Positions 40,260 through 53,449 of a DNA stretch of 64,000 nt are shown here, in pieces (the first letter of the stretch is position 1; every line of letters begins with the position of its first letter). The notes beneath the pieces were generated by a model. The model was given only the letters and a program-made list of their open reading frames with translations, searched no databases and had not been told where the DNA came from. This stretch comes from Crossaster papposus (Eukaryota; Echinodermata; Asteroidea; Velatida; Solasteridae): NCBI GenBank assembly GCA_037893245.1, contig JBAIAA010001513.1, positions 124,001 through 188,000 of the forward strand, written 5' to 3'. The position numbers were made by a program, and so were the translations under genes.

Positions 40260-40996
40260 AGATTTGGTCTACAATCGGCATATCCCTACTACTACATATT
40301 TAAGATTTGGTCTACAAACGGCATATCCCTACTACTACATATTTAAGATTTGGTCTACAATCGGCATATCCCTACTACTACATATTTAAGATTTGGTCTA
40401 CAATCGGCATATCCCTACTACTACATATTTAAGATTTGGTCTACAATCGGCATATCCCTACTACTACATATTTAAGATTTGGTCTACAATCGGCATATCC
40501 CTACTACTACATATTTAAGATTTGGTCTACAATCGGCATATCCCTACTACTACATATTTAAGATTTGGTCTACAATCGGCATATCCCTACTACTACTACA
40601 TATTTAAGATTTGGTCTACAATCGGCATATCCCTACTACTACATATTTAAGATTTGGTCTACAATCGGCATATCCCTACTACTACTACATATTTAAGATT
40701 TGGTCTACAATCGGCATATCCCTACTACTACATATTTAAGATTTGGTCTACAATCGGCATATCCCTACTACTACATATTTAAGATTTGGTCTACAATTGG
40801 CATATCCCTACTACTACATATTTAAGATTTGGTCTACAATCGGCATATCCCTACTACTACATATTTAAGATTTGGTCTACAATCGGCATATCCCTACTAC
40901 TACATATTTAAGATTTGGTCTACAATCGGCATATCCCTACTACTACATATTTAAGATTTGGTCTACAATCGGCATATCCCTACTACTAAATATTTA

Positions 40997-41174
40997 ACTC
41001 GAGGGCTTGTTCCCACATCAGGTGTTTATTTAAACTGCACACTTCTTTCCCTTTACATATTTAACTCGAGGGCTTGTTCCCACATCAGGTGTTTATTTCT
41101 ACTGCACACTTCTTTCCCTTTGCATAATAATAAATGTGAGTTTGTTTTGTTATCAGATCAAATTGAGTTTTTTA
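40997..41174 (+). repeat. Collapsed gamma cassette: Bs1 joined to B2, 178 bp
   Basis: Bs 40997-41063 has the Bs1 mark TTTAAACTG, while B 41064-41174 has the B2 mark CTTTGCATA. The central 221 bp (B1-A-Bs2) are missing, as expected from exchange between the two Bs-B pairs of a gamma cassette. Two extra-TAC monomers precede it (near 40592 and 40684). Confidence 0.9.
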
Positions 41175-41521
41175 AGATTTGGTCTACAATCGGCATATCC
41201 CTACTACTACATATTTAAGATTTGGTCTACAATCGGCATATCCCTACTACTACTACATATTTAAGATTTGGTCTACAATCGGCATATCCCTACTACTACA
41301 TATTTAAGATTTGGTCTACAATCGGCATATCCCTACTACTACATATTTAAGATTTGGTCTACAATCGGCATATCCCTACTACTACATATTTAAGATTTGG
41401 TCTACAATCGGCATATCCCTACTACTACATATTTAAGATTTGGTCTACAATCGGCATATCCCTACTACTACATATTTAAGATTTGGTCTACAATCGGCAT
41501 ATCCCTACTACTAAATATTTA

Positions 41522-41920
41522 ACTCGAGGGCTTGTTCCCACATCAGGTGTTTATTTAAACTGCACACTTCTTTCCCTTTACATATTTAACTCGAGGGCTT
41601 GTTCCCACATCAGGTGTTTATTTCTACTGCACACTTCTTTCCCTTTACATAATAATAAATGTGAGTTTGTTTTGTTATCAGATCAAATTGAGTTTTTTAA
41701 GATTTGGTCTACAATCGGCATATCCCTACTACTACATATTTAACTCGTGGGCTTGTTCCCACATCTGGTGTTTATTTCTACTGCACACTTATTTCCCTTT
41801 ATATATTTAACTCGAGGGCTTGTTCCCACATCAGGTGTTTATTTCTACTGCACACTTCTTTCCCTTTGCATAATAATAAATGTGAGTTTGTTTTGTTATC
41901 AGATCAAATTGAGTTTTTTA
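41522..41920 (+). repeat. Gamma cassette
   Basis: Bs1 41522-41588, B1 41589-41699, Bs2 41743-41809 (extra change ACATCTGGTG, A24T), B2 41810-41920. B1 lacks the T107G of the first two gamma copies. Confidence 0.94.
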
Positions 41921-42267
41921 AGATTTGGTCTACAATCGGCATATCCCTACTACTACATATTTAAGATTTGGTCTACAATCGGCATATCCCTACTACTACT
42001 ACATATTTAAGATTTGGTCTACAATCGGCATATCCCTACTACTACATATTTAAGATTTGGTCTACAATCGGCATATCCCTACTACTACATATTTAAGATT
42101 TGGTCTACAATCGGCATATCCCTACTACTACATATTTAAGATTTGGTCTACAATCGGCATATCCCTACTACTACATATTTAAGATTTGGTCTACAATCGG
42201 CATATCCCTACTACTACATATTTAAGATTTGGTCTACAATCGGCATATCCCTACTACTAAATATTTA

Positions 42268-42666
42268 ACTCGAGGGCTTGTTCCCACATCAGGTGTTTAT
42301 TTAAACTGCACACTTCTTTCCCTTTACATATTTAACTCGAGGGCTTGTTCCCACATCAGGTGTTTATTTCTACTGCACACTTCTTTCCCTTTACATAATA
42401 ATAAATGTGAGTTTGTTTTGTTATCAGATCAAATTGAGTTTTTTAAGATTTGGTCTACAATCGGCATATCCCTACTACTACATATTTAACTCGTGGGCTT
42501 GTTCCCACATCTGGTGTTTATTTCTACTGCACACTTATTTCCCTTTATATATTTAACTCGAGGGCTTGTTCCCACATCAGGTGTTTATTTCTACTGCACA
42601 CTTCTTTCCCTTTGCATAATAATATATGTGAGTTTGTTTTGTTATCAGATCAAATTGAGTTTTTTA
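42268..42666 (+). repeat. Gamma cassette, 746 bp after the previous
   Basis: Bs2 (42489) shares A24T with the preceding cassette, so the two are a recent duplicate pair. B2 (42556) has a private ATAATATATG change. Confidence 0.94.
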
Positions 42667-43095
42667 AGATTTGGTCTACAATCGGCATATCCCTACTACT
42701 ACATATTTAAGATTTGGTCTACAATCGGCATATCCCTACTACTACATATTTAAGATTTGGTCTACAATCGGCATATCCCTACTACTACATATTTAAGATT
42801 TGGTCTACAATCGGCATATACCTACTACTACATATTTCAGATTTGGTCTACAATCGGCATATCCCTACTACTACATATTTAAGATTTGGTCTACAATCGG
42901 CATATCCCTACTACTACATATTTAAGATTTGGTCTACAATCGGCATATCCCTACTACTACATATTTAAGATTTGGTCTACAATAGGCATATCCCTACTAC
43001 TACATATTTAAGATTTGGTCTACAATCGGCATATCCCTACTACTACATATTTAAGATTTGTCTACAATCGGCATATCCCTCCTACTACATATTTA

Positions 43096-43206
43096 ACTCG
43101 AGGGCTTGTTCCCACATCAGGTGTTTATTTCTACTGCACACTTCTTTCCCTTTACATAATAATAAATGTGAGTTTGTTTTGTTATCAGATCAAATTGAGT
43201 TTTTTA
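43096..43206 (+). repeat. Alpha-type B
   Basis: Preceded by a 42-bp ATTTGTCTAC monomer with CCCTCCTAC. Unlike other alpha copies, it is not followed by a beta B at 455 bp; a half gamma comes next. Confidence 0.93.
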
Positions 43207-43507
43207 AGATTTGGTCTACAATCGGCATATCCCTACTACTACATATTTAAGATTTGGTCTACAATCGGCATATCCCTACTACTACATATTTAAGATTTGG
43301 TCTACAATCGGCATATCCCTACTACTACATATTTAAGATTTGGTCTACAATCGGCATATCCCTACTACTACATATTTAAGATTTGGTCTACAATCGGCAT
43401 ATCCCTACTACTACATATTTAAGATTTGGTCTACAATCGGCATATCCCTACTACTACATATTTAAGATTTGGTCTACAATCGGCATATCCCTACTACTAC
43501 ATATTTA

Positions 43508-43685
43508 ACTCGTGGGCTTGTTCCCACATCAGGTGTTTATTTCTACTGCACACTTATTTCCCTTTATATATTTAACTCGAGGGCTTGTTCCCACATCAGG
43601 TGTTTATTTCTACTGCACACTTCTTTCCCTTTGCATAATAATAAATGTGAGTTTGTTTTGTTATCAGATCAAATTGAGTTTTTTA
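43508..43685 (+). repeat. Half gamma cassette: Bs2-B2, 178 bp
   Basis: Bs 43508-43574 has the Bs2 marks (ACTCGTGGGC, CACTTATTTCC, CTTTATATA). B 43575-43685 has the B2 mark CTTTGCATA. The Bs1-B1 half is absent. Confidence 0.92.
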
Positions 43686-43934
43686 AGATTTGGTCTACAA
43701 TCGGCATATCCCTACTACTACATATTTAAGATTTGGTCTACAATCGGCATATCCCTACTACTACATATTTAAGATTTGGTCTACAATCGGCATATCCCTA
43801 CTACTACATATTTAAGATTTGGTCTACAATCGGCATATCCCTACTACTACATATTTAAGATTTGGTCTACAATCGGCATATCCCTACTACTACATATTTA
43901 AGATTTGGTCTACAATCGGCATATCCCTACTACT

Positions 43935-43962
43935 TTGTTATCAGATCAAATTGAGTTTTTTA
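43935..43962 (+). repeat. B 3' remnant (28 bp) fused to a truncated monomer
   Basis: A monomer stops at position 34 (43934) and continues directly with B positions 84-111 (TTGTTATCAGATC...). Only a T or two is shared at the join. The next monomer reads TCTATAATC. Confidence 0.92.
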
Positions 43963-44306
43963 AGATTTGGTCTATAATCGGCATATCCCTACTACTACAT
44001 ATTTAAGATTTGGTCTACAAACGGCATATCCCTACTACTACATATTTAAGATTTGGTCTACAATCGGCATATCCCTACTACTACATATTTAAGATTTGGT
44101 CTACAATCGGCATATCCCTACTACTACATATTTAAGAGTTGGTCTACAATCGGCATATCCCTACTACTACATATTTAAGATTTGGTCTACAATCGGCATA
44201 TCCCTACTACTACATATTTAAGATTTGGTCTACAATCGGCATATCCCTACTACTACATATTTAAGATTTGGTCTACAATCGGCATATCCCTACTACTACA
44301 TATTTA

Positions 44307-44417
44307 ACTCGAGGGCTTGTTCCCACATCAGGTGTTTATTTCTACTGCACACTTCTTTCCCTTTACATAATAATAAATGTGAGTTTGTTTTGTTATCAGA
44401 TCAAATTGAGTTTTTTA
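44307..44417 (+). repeat. Beta-type B
   Basis: Followed by a TACCTATTTA monomer end. CAAACGGC and AAGAGTTGG monomers precede it. Confidence 0.94.
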
Positions 44418-44589
44418 AGATTTGGTCTACAATCGGCATATCCCTACTACTACCTATTTAAGATTTGGTCTACAATCGGCATATCCCTACTACTACATAT
44501 TTAAGATTTGGTCTACAATCGGCATATCCCTACTACTACATATTTAAGATTTGGTCTACAATCGGCATATCCCTACTACTACATATTTA

Positions 44590-44768
44590 ACTCGAGGGCT
44601 TGTTCCCACATCAGGTGTTTATTTATACTGCACACTTCTTTCCCTTTACATATTTAACTCGAGGGCTTGTTCCCACATCAGGTGTTTATTTCTACTGCAC
44701 ACTTCTTTCCCTTTACATAATAATAAATGTGAGTTTGTTTTGTTATCAGATCAAATTGAGTTTTTTTA
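44590..44768 (+). repeat. Delta cassette: Bs-B, 179 bp
   Basis: Bs 44590-44656 (C36A) and a 112-bp B 44657-44768 with seven terminal T, 283 bp after the beta B. Confidence 0.93.
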
Positions 44769-45287
44769 AGATTTGGTCTACAATCGGCATATCCCTACTA
44801 CTACATATTTAAGATTTGGTCTACAAACGGCATATCCCTACTACTACATATTTAAGATTTGGTCTACAATCGGCATATCCCTACTACTACATATTTAAGA
44901 TTTGGTCTACAATCGGCATATCCCTACTACTACATATTTAAGATTTGGTCTACAATCGGCATATCCCTACTACTACATATTTAAGATTTGGTCTACAATC
45001 GGCATATCCCTACTACTACATATTTAAGATTTGGTCTACAATCGGCATATCCCTACTACTACATATTTAAGATTTGGTCTACAATCGGCATATCCCTACT
45101 ACTACTACATATTTAAGATTTGGTCTACAATCGGCATATCCCTACTACTACATATTTAAGATTTGGTCTACAATCGGCATATCCCTACTACTACATATTT
45201 AAGATTTGGTCTACAATCGGCATATCCCTACTACTACATATTTAAGATTTGGTCTACAATCGGCATATCCCTACTACTACATATTTA

Positions 45288-45686
45288 ACTCGAGGGCTTG
45301 TTCCCACATCAGGTGTTTATTTAAACTGCACACTTCTTTCCCTTTACATATTTAACTCGAGGGCTTGTTCCCACATCAGGTGTTTATTTCTACTGCACAC
45401 TTCTTTCCCTTTACACAATAATAAATGTGAGTTTGTTTTGTTATCAGATCAAATTGAGTTTTTTAAGATTTGGTCTACAATCGGCATATCCCTACTACTA
45501 CATATTTAACTCGTGGGCTTGTTCCCACATCAGGTGTTTATTTCTACTGCACACTTATTTCCCTTTATATATTTAACTCGAGGGCTTGTTCCCACATCAG
45601 GTGTTTATTTCTACTGCACACTTCTTTCCCTTTGCATAATAATAAATGTGAGTTTGTTTTGTTATCAGATCAAATTGAGTTTTTTA
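45288..45686 (+). repeat. Gamma cassette with T62C in B1
   Basis: Bs1 45288-45354, B1 45355-45465 (TTTACACAATAA), Bs2 45509-45575, B2 45576-45686. The monomer before it ends CTACATATTTA, unlike the CTAAATATTTA of earlier gamma copies. Confidence 0.94.
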
Positions 45687-45892
45687 AGATTTGGTCTACA
45701 ATCGGCATATCCCTACTACTACATATTTAAGATTTGGTCTACAATCGGCATATCCCTACTACTACATATTTAAGATTTGGTCTACAATCGGCATATCCCT
45801 ACTACTACATATTTAAGATTTGGTCTACAATCGGCATATCCCTACTACTACATATTTAAGATTTGGTCTACAATCGGCATATCCCTACTACT

Positions 45893-45920
45893 TTGTTATC
45901 AGATCAAATTGAGTTTTTTA
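45893..45920 (+). repeat. B 3' remnant (28 bp) fused to a truncated monomer
   Basis: Identical join to 43935 at +1,958, so it was copied as part of a HOR and not formed anew. Confidence 0.92.
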
Positions 45921-46264
45921 AGATTTGGTCTATAATCGGCATATCCCTACTACTACATATTTAAGATTTGGTCTACAAACGGCATATCCCTACTACTACA
46001 TATTTAAGATTTGGTCTACAATCGGCATATCCCTACTACTACATATTTAAGATTTGGTCTACAATCGGCATATCCCTACTACTACATATTTAAGAGTTGG
46101 TCTACAATCGGCATATCCCTACTACTACATATTTAAGATTTGGTCTACAATCGGCATATCCCTACTACTACATATTTAAGATTTGGTCTACAATCGGCAT
46201 ATCCCTACTACTACATATTTAAGATTTGGTCTACAATCGGCATATCCCTACTACTACATATTTA

Positions 46265-46375
46265 ACTCGAGGGCTTGTTCCCACATCAGGTGTTTATTTC
46301 TACTGCACACTTCTTTCCCTTTACATAATAATAAATGTGAGTTTGTTTTGTTATCAGATCAAATTGAGTTTTTTA
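46265..46375 (+). repeat. Beta-type B
   Basis: The counterpart of 44307 at +1,958, with the TACCTATTTA mark. Confidence 0.94.
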
Positions 46376-46547
46376 AGATTTGGTCTACAATCGGCATATC
46401 CCTACTACTACCTATTTAAGATTTGGTCTACAATCGGCATATCCCTACTACTACATATTTAAGATTTGGTCTACAATCGGCATATCCCTACTACTACATA
46501 TTTAAGATTTGGTCTACAATCGGCATATCCCTACTACTACATATTTA

Positions 46548-46726
46548 ACTCGAGGGCTTGTTCCCACATCAGGTGTTTATTTATACTGCACACTTCTTTC
46601 CCTTTACATATTTAACTCGAGGGCTTGTTCCCACATCAGGTGTTTATTTCTACTGCACACTTCTTTCCCTTTACATAATAATAAATGTGAGTTTGTTTTG
46701 TTATCAGATCAAATTGAGTTTTTTTA
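46548..46726 (+). repeat. Delta cassette: Bs-B, 179 bp
   Basis: The counterpart of 44590 at +1,958, including the seven-T terminus of B (46615-46726). Confidence 0.93.
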
Positions 46727-47245
46727 AGATTTGGTCTACAATCGGCATATCCCTACTACTACATATTTAAGATTTGGTCTACAAACGGCATATCCCTACT
46801 ACTACATATTTAAGATTTGGTCTACAATCGGCATATCCCTACTACTACATATTTAAGATTTGGTCTACAATCGGCATATCCCTACTACTACATATTTAAG
46901 ATTTGGTCTACAATCGGCATATCCCTACTACTACATATTTAAGATTTGGTCTACAATCGGCATATCCCTACTACTACATATTTAAGATTTGGTCTACAAT
47001 CGGCATATCCCTACTACTACATATTTAAGATTTGGTCTACAATCGGCATATCCCTACTACTACTACATATTTAAGATTTGGTCTACAATCGGCATATCCC
47101 TACTACTACATATTTAAGATTTGGTCTACAATCGGCATATCCCTACTACTACATATTTAAGATTTGGTCTACAATCGGCATATCCCTACTACTACATATT
47201 TAAGATTTGGTCTACAATCGGCATATCCCTACTACTACATATTTA

Positions 47246-47644
47246 ACTCGAGGGCTTGTTCCCACATCAGGTGTTTATTTAAACTGCACACTTCTTTCCC
47301 TTTACATATTTAACTCGAGGGCTTGTTCCCACATCAGGTGTTTATTTCTACTGCACACTTCTTTCCCTTTACACAATAATAAATGTGAGTTTGTTTTGTT
47401 ATCAGATCAAATTGAGTTTTTTAAGATTTGGTCTACAATCGGCATATCCCTACTACTACATATTTAACTCGTGGGCTTGTTCCCACATCAGGTGTTTATT
47501 TCTACTGCACACTTATTTCCCTTTATATATTTAACTCGAGGGCTTGTTCCCACATCAGGTGTTTATTTCTACTGCACACTTCTTTCCCTTTGCATAATAA
47601 TAAATGTGAGTTTGTTTTGTTATCAGATCAAATTGAGTTTTTTA
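47246..47644 (+). repeat. Gamma cassette with T62C in B1
   Basis: The counterpart of 45288 at +1,958. B1 (47313) has TTTACACAATAA. An alpha B follows 871 bp after its start. Confidence 0.94.
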
Positions 47645-48116
47645 AGATTTGGTCTACAATCGGCATATCCCTACTACTACATATTTAAGATTTGGTCTAC
47701 AATCGGCATATCCCTACTACTACATATTTAAGATTTGGTCTACAATCGGCATATCCCTACTACTACATATTTAAGATTTGGTCTACAATCGGCATATCCC
47801 TACTACTACATATTTAAGATTTGGTCTACAATCGGCATATACCTACTACTACATATTTAAGATTTGGTCTACAATCGGCATATCCCTACTACTACATATT
47901 TAAGATTTGGTCTACAATCGGCATATCCCTACTACTACATATTTAAGATTTGGTCTACAATCGGCATATCCCTACTACTACATATTTAAGATTTGGTCTA
48001 CAATCGGCATATCCCTACTACTACATATTTAAGATTTGGTCTACAATCGGCATATCCCTACTACTACATATTTAAGATTTGTCTACAATCGGCATATCCC
48101 TACTACTACATATTTA

Positions 48117-48227
48117 ACTCGAGGGCTTGTTCCCACATCAGGTGTTTATTTCTACTGCACACTTCTTTCCCTTTACATAATAATAAATGTGAGTTTGTTT
48201 TGTTATCAGATCAAATTGAGTTTTTTA
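48117..48227 (+). repeat. Alpha-type B
   Basis: Preceded by a 42-bp monomer with unchanged CCCTACTAC. A CAAACGGCCTAT double-variant monomer follows, then AAGAGTTGG and ATCGCTAC units. Confidence 0.94.
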
Positions 48228-48571
48228 AGATTTGGTCTACAATCGGCATATCCCTACTACTACATATTTAAGATTTGGTCTACAAACGGCCTATCCCTAC
48301 TACTACATATTTAAGATTTGGTCTACAATCGGCATATCCCTACTACTACATATTTAAGATTTGGTCTACAATCGGCATATACCTACTACTACATATTTAA
48401 GAGTTGGTCTACAATCGGCATATCGCTACTACTACATATTTAAGATTTGGTCTACAATCGGCATATCCCTACTACTACATATTTAAGATTTGGTCTACAA
48501 TCGGCATATCCCTACTACTACATATTTAAGATTTGGTCTACAATCGGCATATCCCTACTACTACATATTTA

Positions 48572-48682
48572 ACTCGAGGGCTTGTTCCCACATCAGGTGT
48601 TTATTTCTACTGCACACTTCTTTCCCTTTACATAATAATAAATGTGAGTTTGTTTTGTTATCAGATCAAATTGAGTTTTTTA
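48572..48682 (+). repeat. Beta-type B
   Basis: 455 bp after the alpha B. Followed by TACCTATTTA, then CATATTCC and ATTTGCTCTAC units. Confidence 0.94.
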
Positions 48683-49284
48683 AGATTTGGTCTACAATCG
48701 GCATATCCCTACTACTACCTATTTAAGATTTGGTCTACAATCGGCATATCCCTACTACTACATATTTAAGATTTGGTCTACAATCGGCATATTCCTACTA
48801 CTACATATTTAAGATTTGGTCTACAATCGGCATATCCCTACTACTACATATTTAAGATTTGCTCTACAATCGGCATATCCCTACTACTACATATTTAAGA
48901 TTTGGTCTACAATCGGCATATCCCTACTACTACATATTTAAGATTTGGTCTACAATCGGCATATCCCTACTACTACATATTTAAGATTTGGTCTACAATC
49001 GGCATATCCCTACTACTACATATTTAAGATTTGGTCTACAATCGGCATATCCCTACTACTACATATTTAAGATTTTGGTCTACAATCGGCATATCCCTAC
49101 TACTACATATTTAAGATTTGGTCTACAATCGGCATATCCCTACTACTACATATTTAAGATTTGGTCTACAATCGGCATATCCCTACTACTACATATTTAA
49201 GATTTGGTCTACAATCGGCATATCCCTACTACTACATATTTAAGATTTGTCTACAATCGGCATATCCCTCCTACTACATATTTA

Positions 49285-49395
49285 ACTCGAGGGCTTGTTC
49301 CCACATCAGGTGTTTATTTCTACTGCACACTTCTTTCCCTTTACATAATAATAAATGTCAGTTTGTTTTGTTATCAGATCAAATTGAGTTTTTTA
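49285..49395 (+). repeat. Alpha-type B, G75C subtype
   Basis: ATGTCAG replaces ATGTGAG, and the 42-bp monomer before it has CCCTCCTAC. A 44-bp monomer with an extra T (ATTTTGGTC, near 49076) lies upstream. Confidence 0.94.
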
Positions 49396-49739
49396 AGATT
49401 TGGTCTACAATCGGCATATCCCTACTACTACATATTTAAGATTTGGTCTACAAACGGCATATCCCTACTACTACATATTTAAGATTTGGTCTACAATCGG
49501 CATATCCCTACTACTACATATTTAAGATTTGGTCTACAATCGGCATATCCCTACTACTACATATTTAAGAGTTGGTCTACAATCGGCATATCGCTACTAC
49601 TACATATTTAAGATTTGGTCTACAATCGGCATATCCCTACTACTACATATTTAAGATTTGGTCTACAATCGGCATATCCCTACTACTACATATTTAAAAT
49701 TTGGTCTACAATCGGCATATCCCTACTACTACATATTTA

Positions 49740-49850
49740 ACTCGAGGGCTTGTTCCCACATCAGGTGTTTATTTCTACTGCACACTTCTTTCCCTTTACA
49801 TAATAATAAATGTGAGTTTGTTTTGTTATCAGATCAAATTGAGTTTTTTA
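49740..49850 (+). repeat. Beta-type B
   Basis: 455 bp after the alpha B. One of the monomers before it begins with AAATTTGG. A CTAATACATA unit follows near 50011. Confidence 0.94.
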
Positions 49851-50626
49851 AGATTTGGTCTACAATCGGCATATCCCTACTACTACCTATTTAAGATTTG
49901 GTCTACAATCGGCATATCCCTACTACTACATATTTAAGATTTGGTCTACAATCGGCATATTCCTACTACTACATATTTAAGATTTGGTCTACAATCGGCA
50001 TATCCCTACTAATACATATTTAAGATTTGGTCTACAATCGGCATATCCCTACTACTACATATTTAAGATTTGGTCTACAATCGGCATATCCCTACTACTA
50101 CATATTTAAGATTTGGTCTACAATCGGCATATCCCTACTACTACATATTTAAGATTTGGTCTACAATCGGCATATCCCTACTACTACATATTTAAGATTT
50201 GGTCTACAATCGGCATATCCCTACTACTACATATTTAAGATTTGGTCTACAATCGGCATATCCCTACTACTACTACATATTTAAGATTTGGTCTACAATC
50301 GGCATATCCCTACTACTACATATTTAAGATTTTGTCTACAATCGGCATATCCCTACTACTACATATTTAAGATTTGGTCTACAATCGGCATATCCCTACT
50401 ACTACATATTTAAGATTTGGTCTACAATCGGCATATCCCTACTACTACATATTTAAGATTTGGTCTACAATCGGCATATCCCTACTACTACATATTTAAG
50501 ATTTGGTCTACAATCGGCATATCCCTACTACTACATATTTAAGATTTGGTCTACAATCGGCATATCCCTACTACTACATATTTAAGATTTGTCTACAATC
50601 GGCATATCCCTACTACTACATATTTA

Positions 50627-50737
50627 ACTCGAGGGCTTGTTCCCACATCAGGTGTTTATTTCTACTGCACACTTCTTTCCCTTTACATAATAATAAATGT
50701 GAGTTTGTTTTGTTATCAGATCAAATTGAGTTTTTTA
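50627..50737 (+). repeat. Alpha-type B
   Basis: The counterpart of 48117 at +2,510, with the CAAACGGCCTAT unit downstream. Confidence 0.94.
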
Positions 50738-51081
50738 AGATTTGGTCTACAATCGGCATATCCCTACTACTACATATTTAAGATTTGGTCTACAAACGGC
50801 CTATCCCTACTACTACATATTTAAGATTTGGTCTACAATCGGCATATCCCTACTACTACATATTTAAGATTTGGTCTACAATCGGCATATACCTACTACT
50901 ACATATTTAAGAGTTGGTCTACAATCGGCATATCGCTACTACTACATATTTAAGATTTGGTCTACAATCGGCATATCCCTACTACTACATATTTAAGATT
51001 TGGTCTACAATCGGCATATCCCTACTACTACATATTTAAGATTTGGTCTACAATCGGCATATCCCTACTACTACATATTTA

Positions 51082-51192
51082 ACTCGAGGGCTTGTTCCCA
51101 CATCAGGTGTTTATTTCTACTGCACACTTCTTTCCCTTTACATAATAATAAATGTGAGTTTGTTTTGTTATCAGATCAAATTGAGTTTTTTA
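51082..51192 (+). repeat. Beta-type B
   Basis: The counterpart of 48572 at +2,510; the CATATTCC and ATTTGCTCTAC units recur downstream. Confidence 0.94.
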
Positions 51193-51793
51193 AGATTTGG
51201 TCTACAATCGGCATATCCCTACTACTACCTATTTAAGATTTGGTCTACAATCGGCATATCCCTACTACTACATATTTAAGATTTGGTCTACAATCGGCAT
51301 ATTCCTACTACTACATATTTAAGATTTGGTCTACAATCGGCATATCCCTACTACTACATATTTAAGATTTGCTCTACAATCGGCATATCCCTACTACTAC
51401 ATATTTAAGATTTGGTCTACAATCGGCATATCCCTACTACTACATATTTAAGATTTGGTCTACAATCGGCATATCCCTACTACTACATATTTAAGATTTG
51501 GTCTACAATCGGCATATCCCTACTACTACATATTTAAGATTTGGTCTACAATCGGCATATCCCTACTACTACATATTTAAGATTTGGTCTACAATCGGCA
51601 TATCCCTACTACTACATATTTAAGATTTGGTCTACAATCGGCATATCCCTACTACTACATATTTAAGATTTGGTCTACAATCGGCATATCCCTACTACTA
51701 CATATTTAAGATTTGGTCTACAATCGGCATATCCCTACTACTACATATTTAAGATTTGTCTACAATCGGCATATCCCTCCTACTACATATTTA

Positions 51794-51904
51794 ACTCGAG
51801 GGCTTGTTCCCACATCAGGTGTTTATTTCTACTGCACACTTCTTTCCCTTTACATAATAATAAATGTCAGTTTGTTTTGTTATCAGATCAAATTGAGTTT
51901 TTTA
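51794..51904 (+). repeat. Alpha-type B, G75C subtype
   Basis: The counterpart of 49285 at +2,509. The extra T near 49076 in copy 1 explains the 1-bp shift. Confidence 0.94.
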
Positions 51905-52248
51905 AGATTTGGTCTACAATCGGCATATCCCTACTACTACATATTTAAGATTTGGTCTACAAACGGCATATCCCTACTACTACATATTTAAGATTTGGTC
52001 TACAATCGGCATATCCCTACTACTACATATTTAAGATTTGGTCTACAATCGGCATATCCCTACTACTACATATTTAAGAGTTGGTCTACAATCGGCATAT
52101 CGCTACTACTACATATTTAAGATTTGGTCTACAATCGGCATATCCCTACTACTACATATTTAAGATTTGGTCTACAATCGGCATATCCCTACTACTACAT
52201 ATTTAAAATTTGGTCTACAATCGGCATATCCCTACTACTACATATTTA

Positions 52249-52359
52249 ACTCGAGGGCTTGTTCCCACATCAGGTGTTTATTTCTACTGCACACTTCTTT
52301 CCCTTTACATAATAATAAATGTGAGTTTGTTTTGTTATCAGATCAAATTGAGTTTTTTA
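52249..52359 (+). repeat. Beta-type B
   Basis: The counterpart of 49740 at +2,509, with the AAATTTGG unit before it. Confidence 0.94.
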
Positions 52360-53050
52360 AGATTTGGTCTACAATCGGCATATCCCTACTACTACCTATT
52401 TAAGATTTGGTCTACAATCGGCATATCCCTACTACTACATATTTAAGATTTGGTCTACAATCGGCATATTCCTACTACTACATATTTAAGATTTGGTCTA
52501 CAATCGGCATATCCCTACTAATACATATTTAAGATTTGGTCTACAATCGGCATATCCCTACTACTACATATTTAAGATTTGGTCTACAATCGGCATATCC
52601 CTACTACTACATATTTAAGATTTGGTCTACAATCGGCATATCCCTACTACTACATATTTAAGATTTGGTCTACAATCGGCATATCCCTACTACTACATAT
52701 TTAAGATTTGGTCTACAATCGGCATATCCCTACTACTACATATTTAAGATTTGGTCTACAATCGGCATATCCCTACTACTACTACATATTTAAGATTTGG
52801 TCTACAATCGGCATATCCCTACTACTACATATTTAAGATTTTGTCTACAATCGGCATATCCCTACTACTACATATTTAAGATTCGGTCTACAATCGGCAT
52901 ATCCCTACTACTACATATTTAAGATTTGGTCTACAATCGGCATATCCCTACTACTACATATTTAAGATTTGGTCTATAATCGGCATATCCCTACTACTAC
53001 ATATTTAAGATTTGGTCTACAATCGGCATATCCCTACTACTACATATTTA

Positions 53051-53449
53051 ACTCGAGGGCTTGTTCCCACATCAGGTGTTTATTTAAACTGCACACTTCT
53101 TTCCCTTTACATATTTAACTCGAGGGCTTGTTCCCACATCAGGTGTTTATTTCTACTGCACACTTCTTTCCCTTTACATAATAATAAATGTGAGTTTGTT
53201 TTGTTATCAGATCAAATTGAGTTTTTTAAGATTTGGTCTACAATCGGCATATCCCTACTACTACATATTTAACTCGTGGGCTTGTTCCCACATCAGGTGT
53301 TTATTTCTACTGCACACTTATTTCCCTTTATATATTTAACTCGAGGGCTTGTTCCCACATCAGGTGTTTATTTCTACTGCACACTTCTTTCCCTTTGCAT
53401 AATAATAAATGTGAGTTTGTTTTGTTATCAGATCAAATTGAGTTTTTTA
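53051..53449 (+). repeat. Gamma cassette
   Basis: Bs1 53051-53117, B1 53118-53228 (consensus), Bs2 53272-53338, B2 53339-53449. An ATTCGGTC monomer precedes it at 52884. Confidence 0.94.

Larger units (their letters stand above)
36667..40346 (+). repeat. HOR pair at 3,132 bp (beta-delta module)
   Basis: Beta (36667/39799), delta (36950/40082) and the CAAACGGC monomer downstream keep the same order and spacing at +3,132. The gamma pair and one alpha B lie between the copies. Confidence 0.85.
43720..47650 (+). repeat. HOR pair, 1,958 bp (remnant-beta-delta-gamma)
   Basis: Five rare features recur at exactly 1,958 bp: the B remnant join, the beta B, the seven-T delta, the T62C gamma and a 46-bp monomer (near 45102 and 47058). 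Confidence 0.92.
48117..53000 (+). repeat. HOR pair, 2,510 bp (alpha-beta-alphaC-beta)
   Basis: Four B elements of two alternating types, plus at least six variant monomers, recur at 2,510/2,509 bp. The pattern breaks near 53 kb, where a gamma cassette replaces the expected alpha. Confidence 0.92.
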
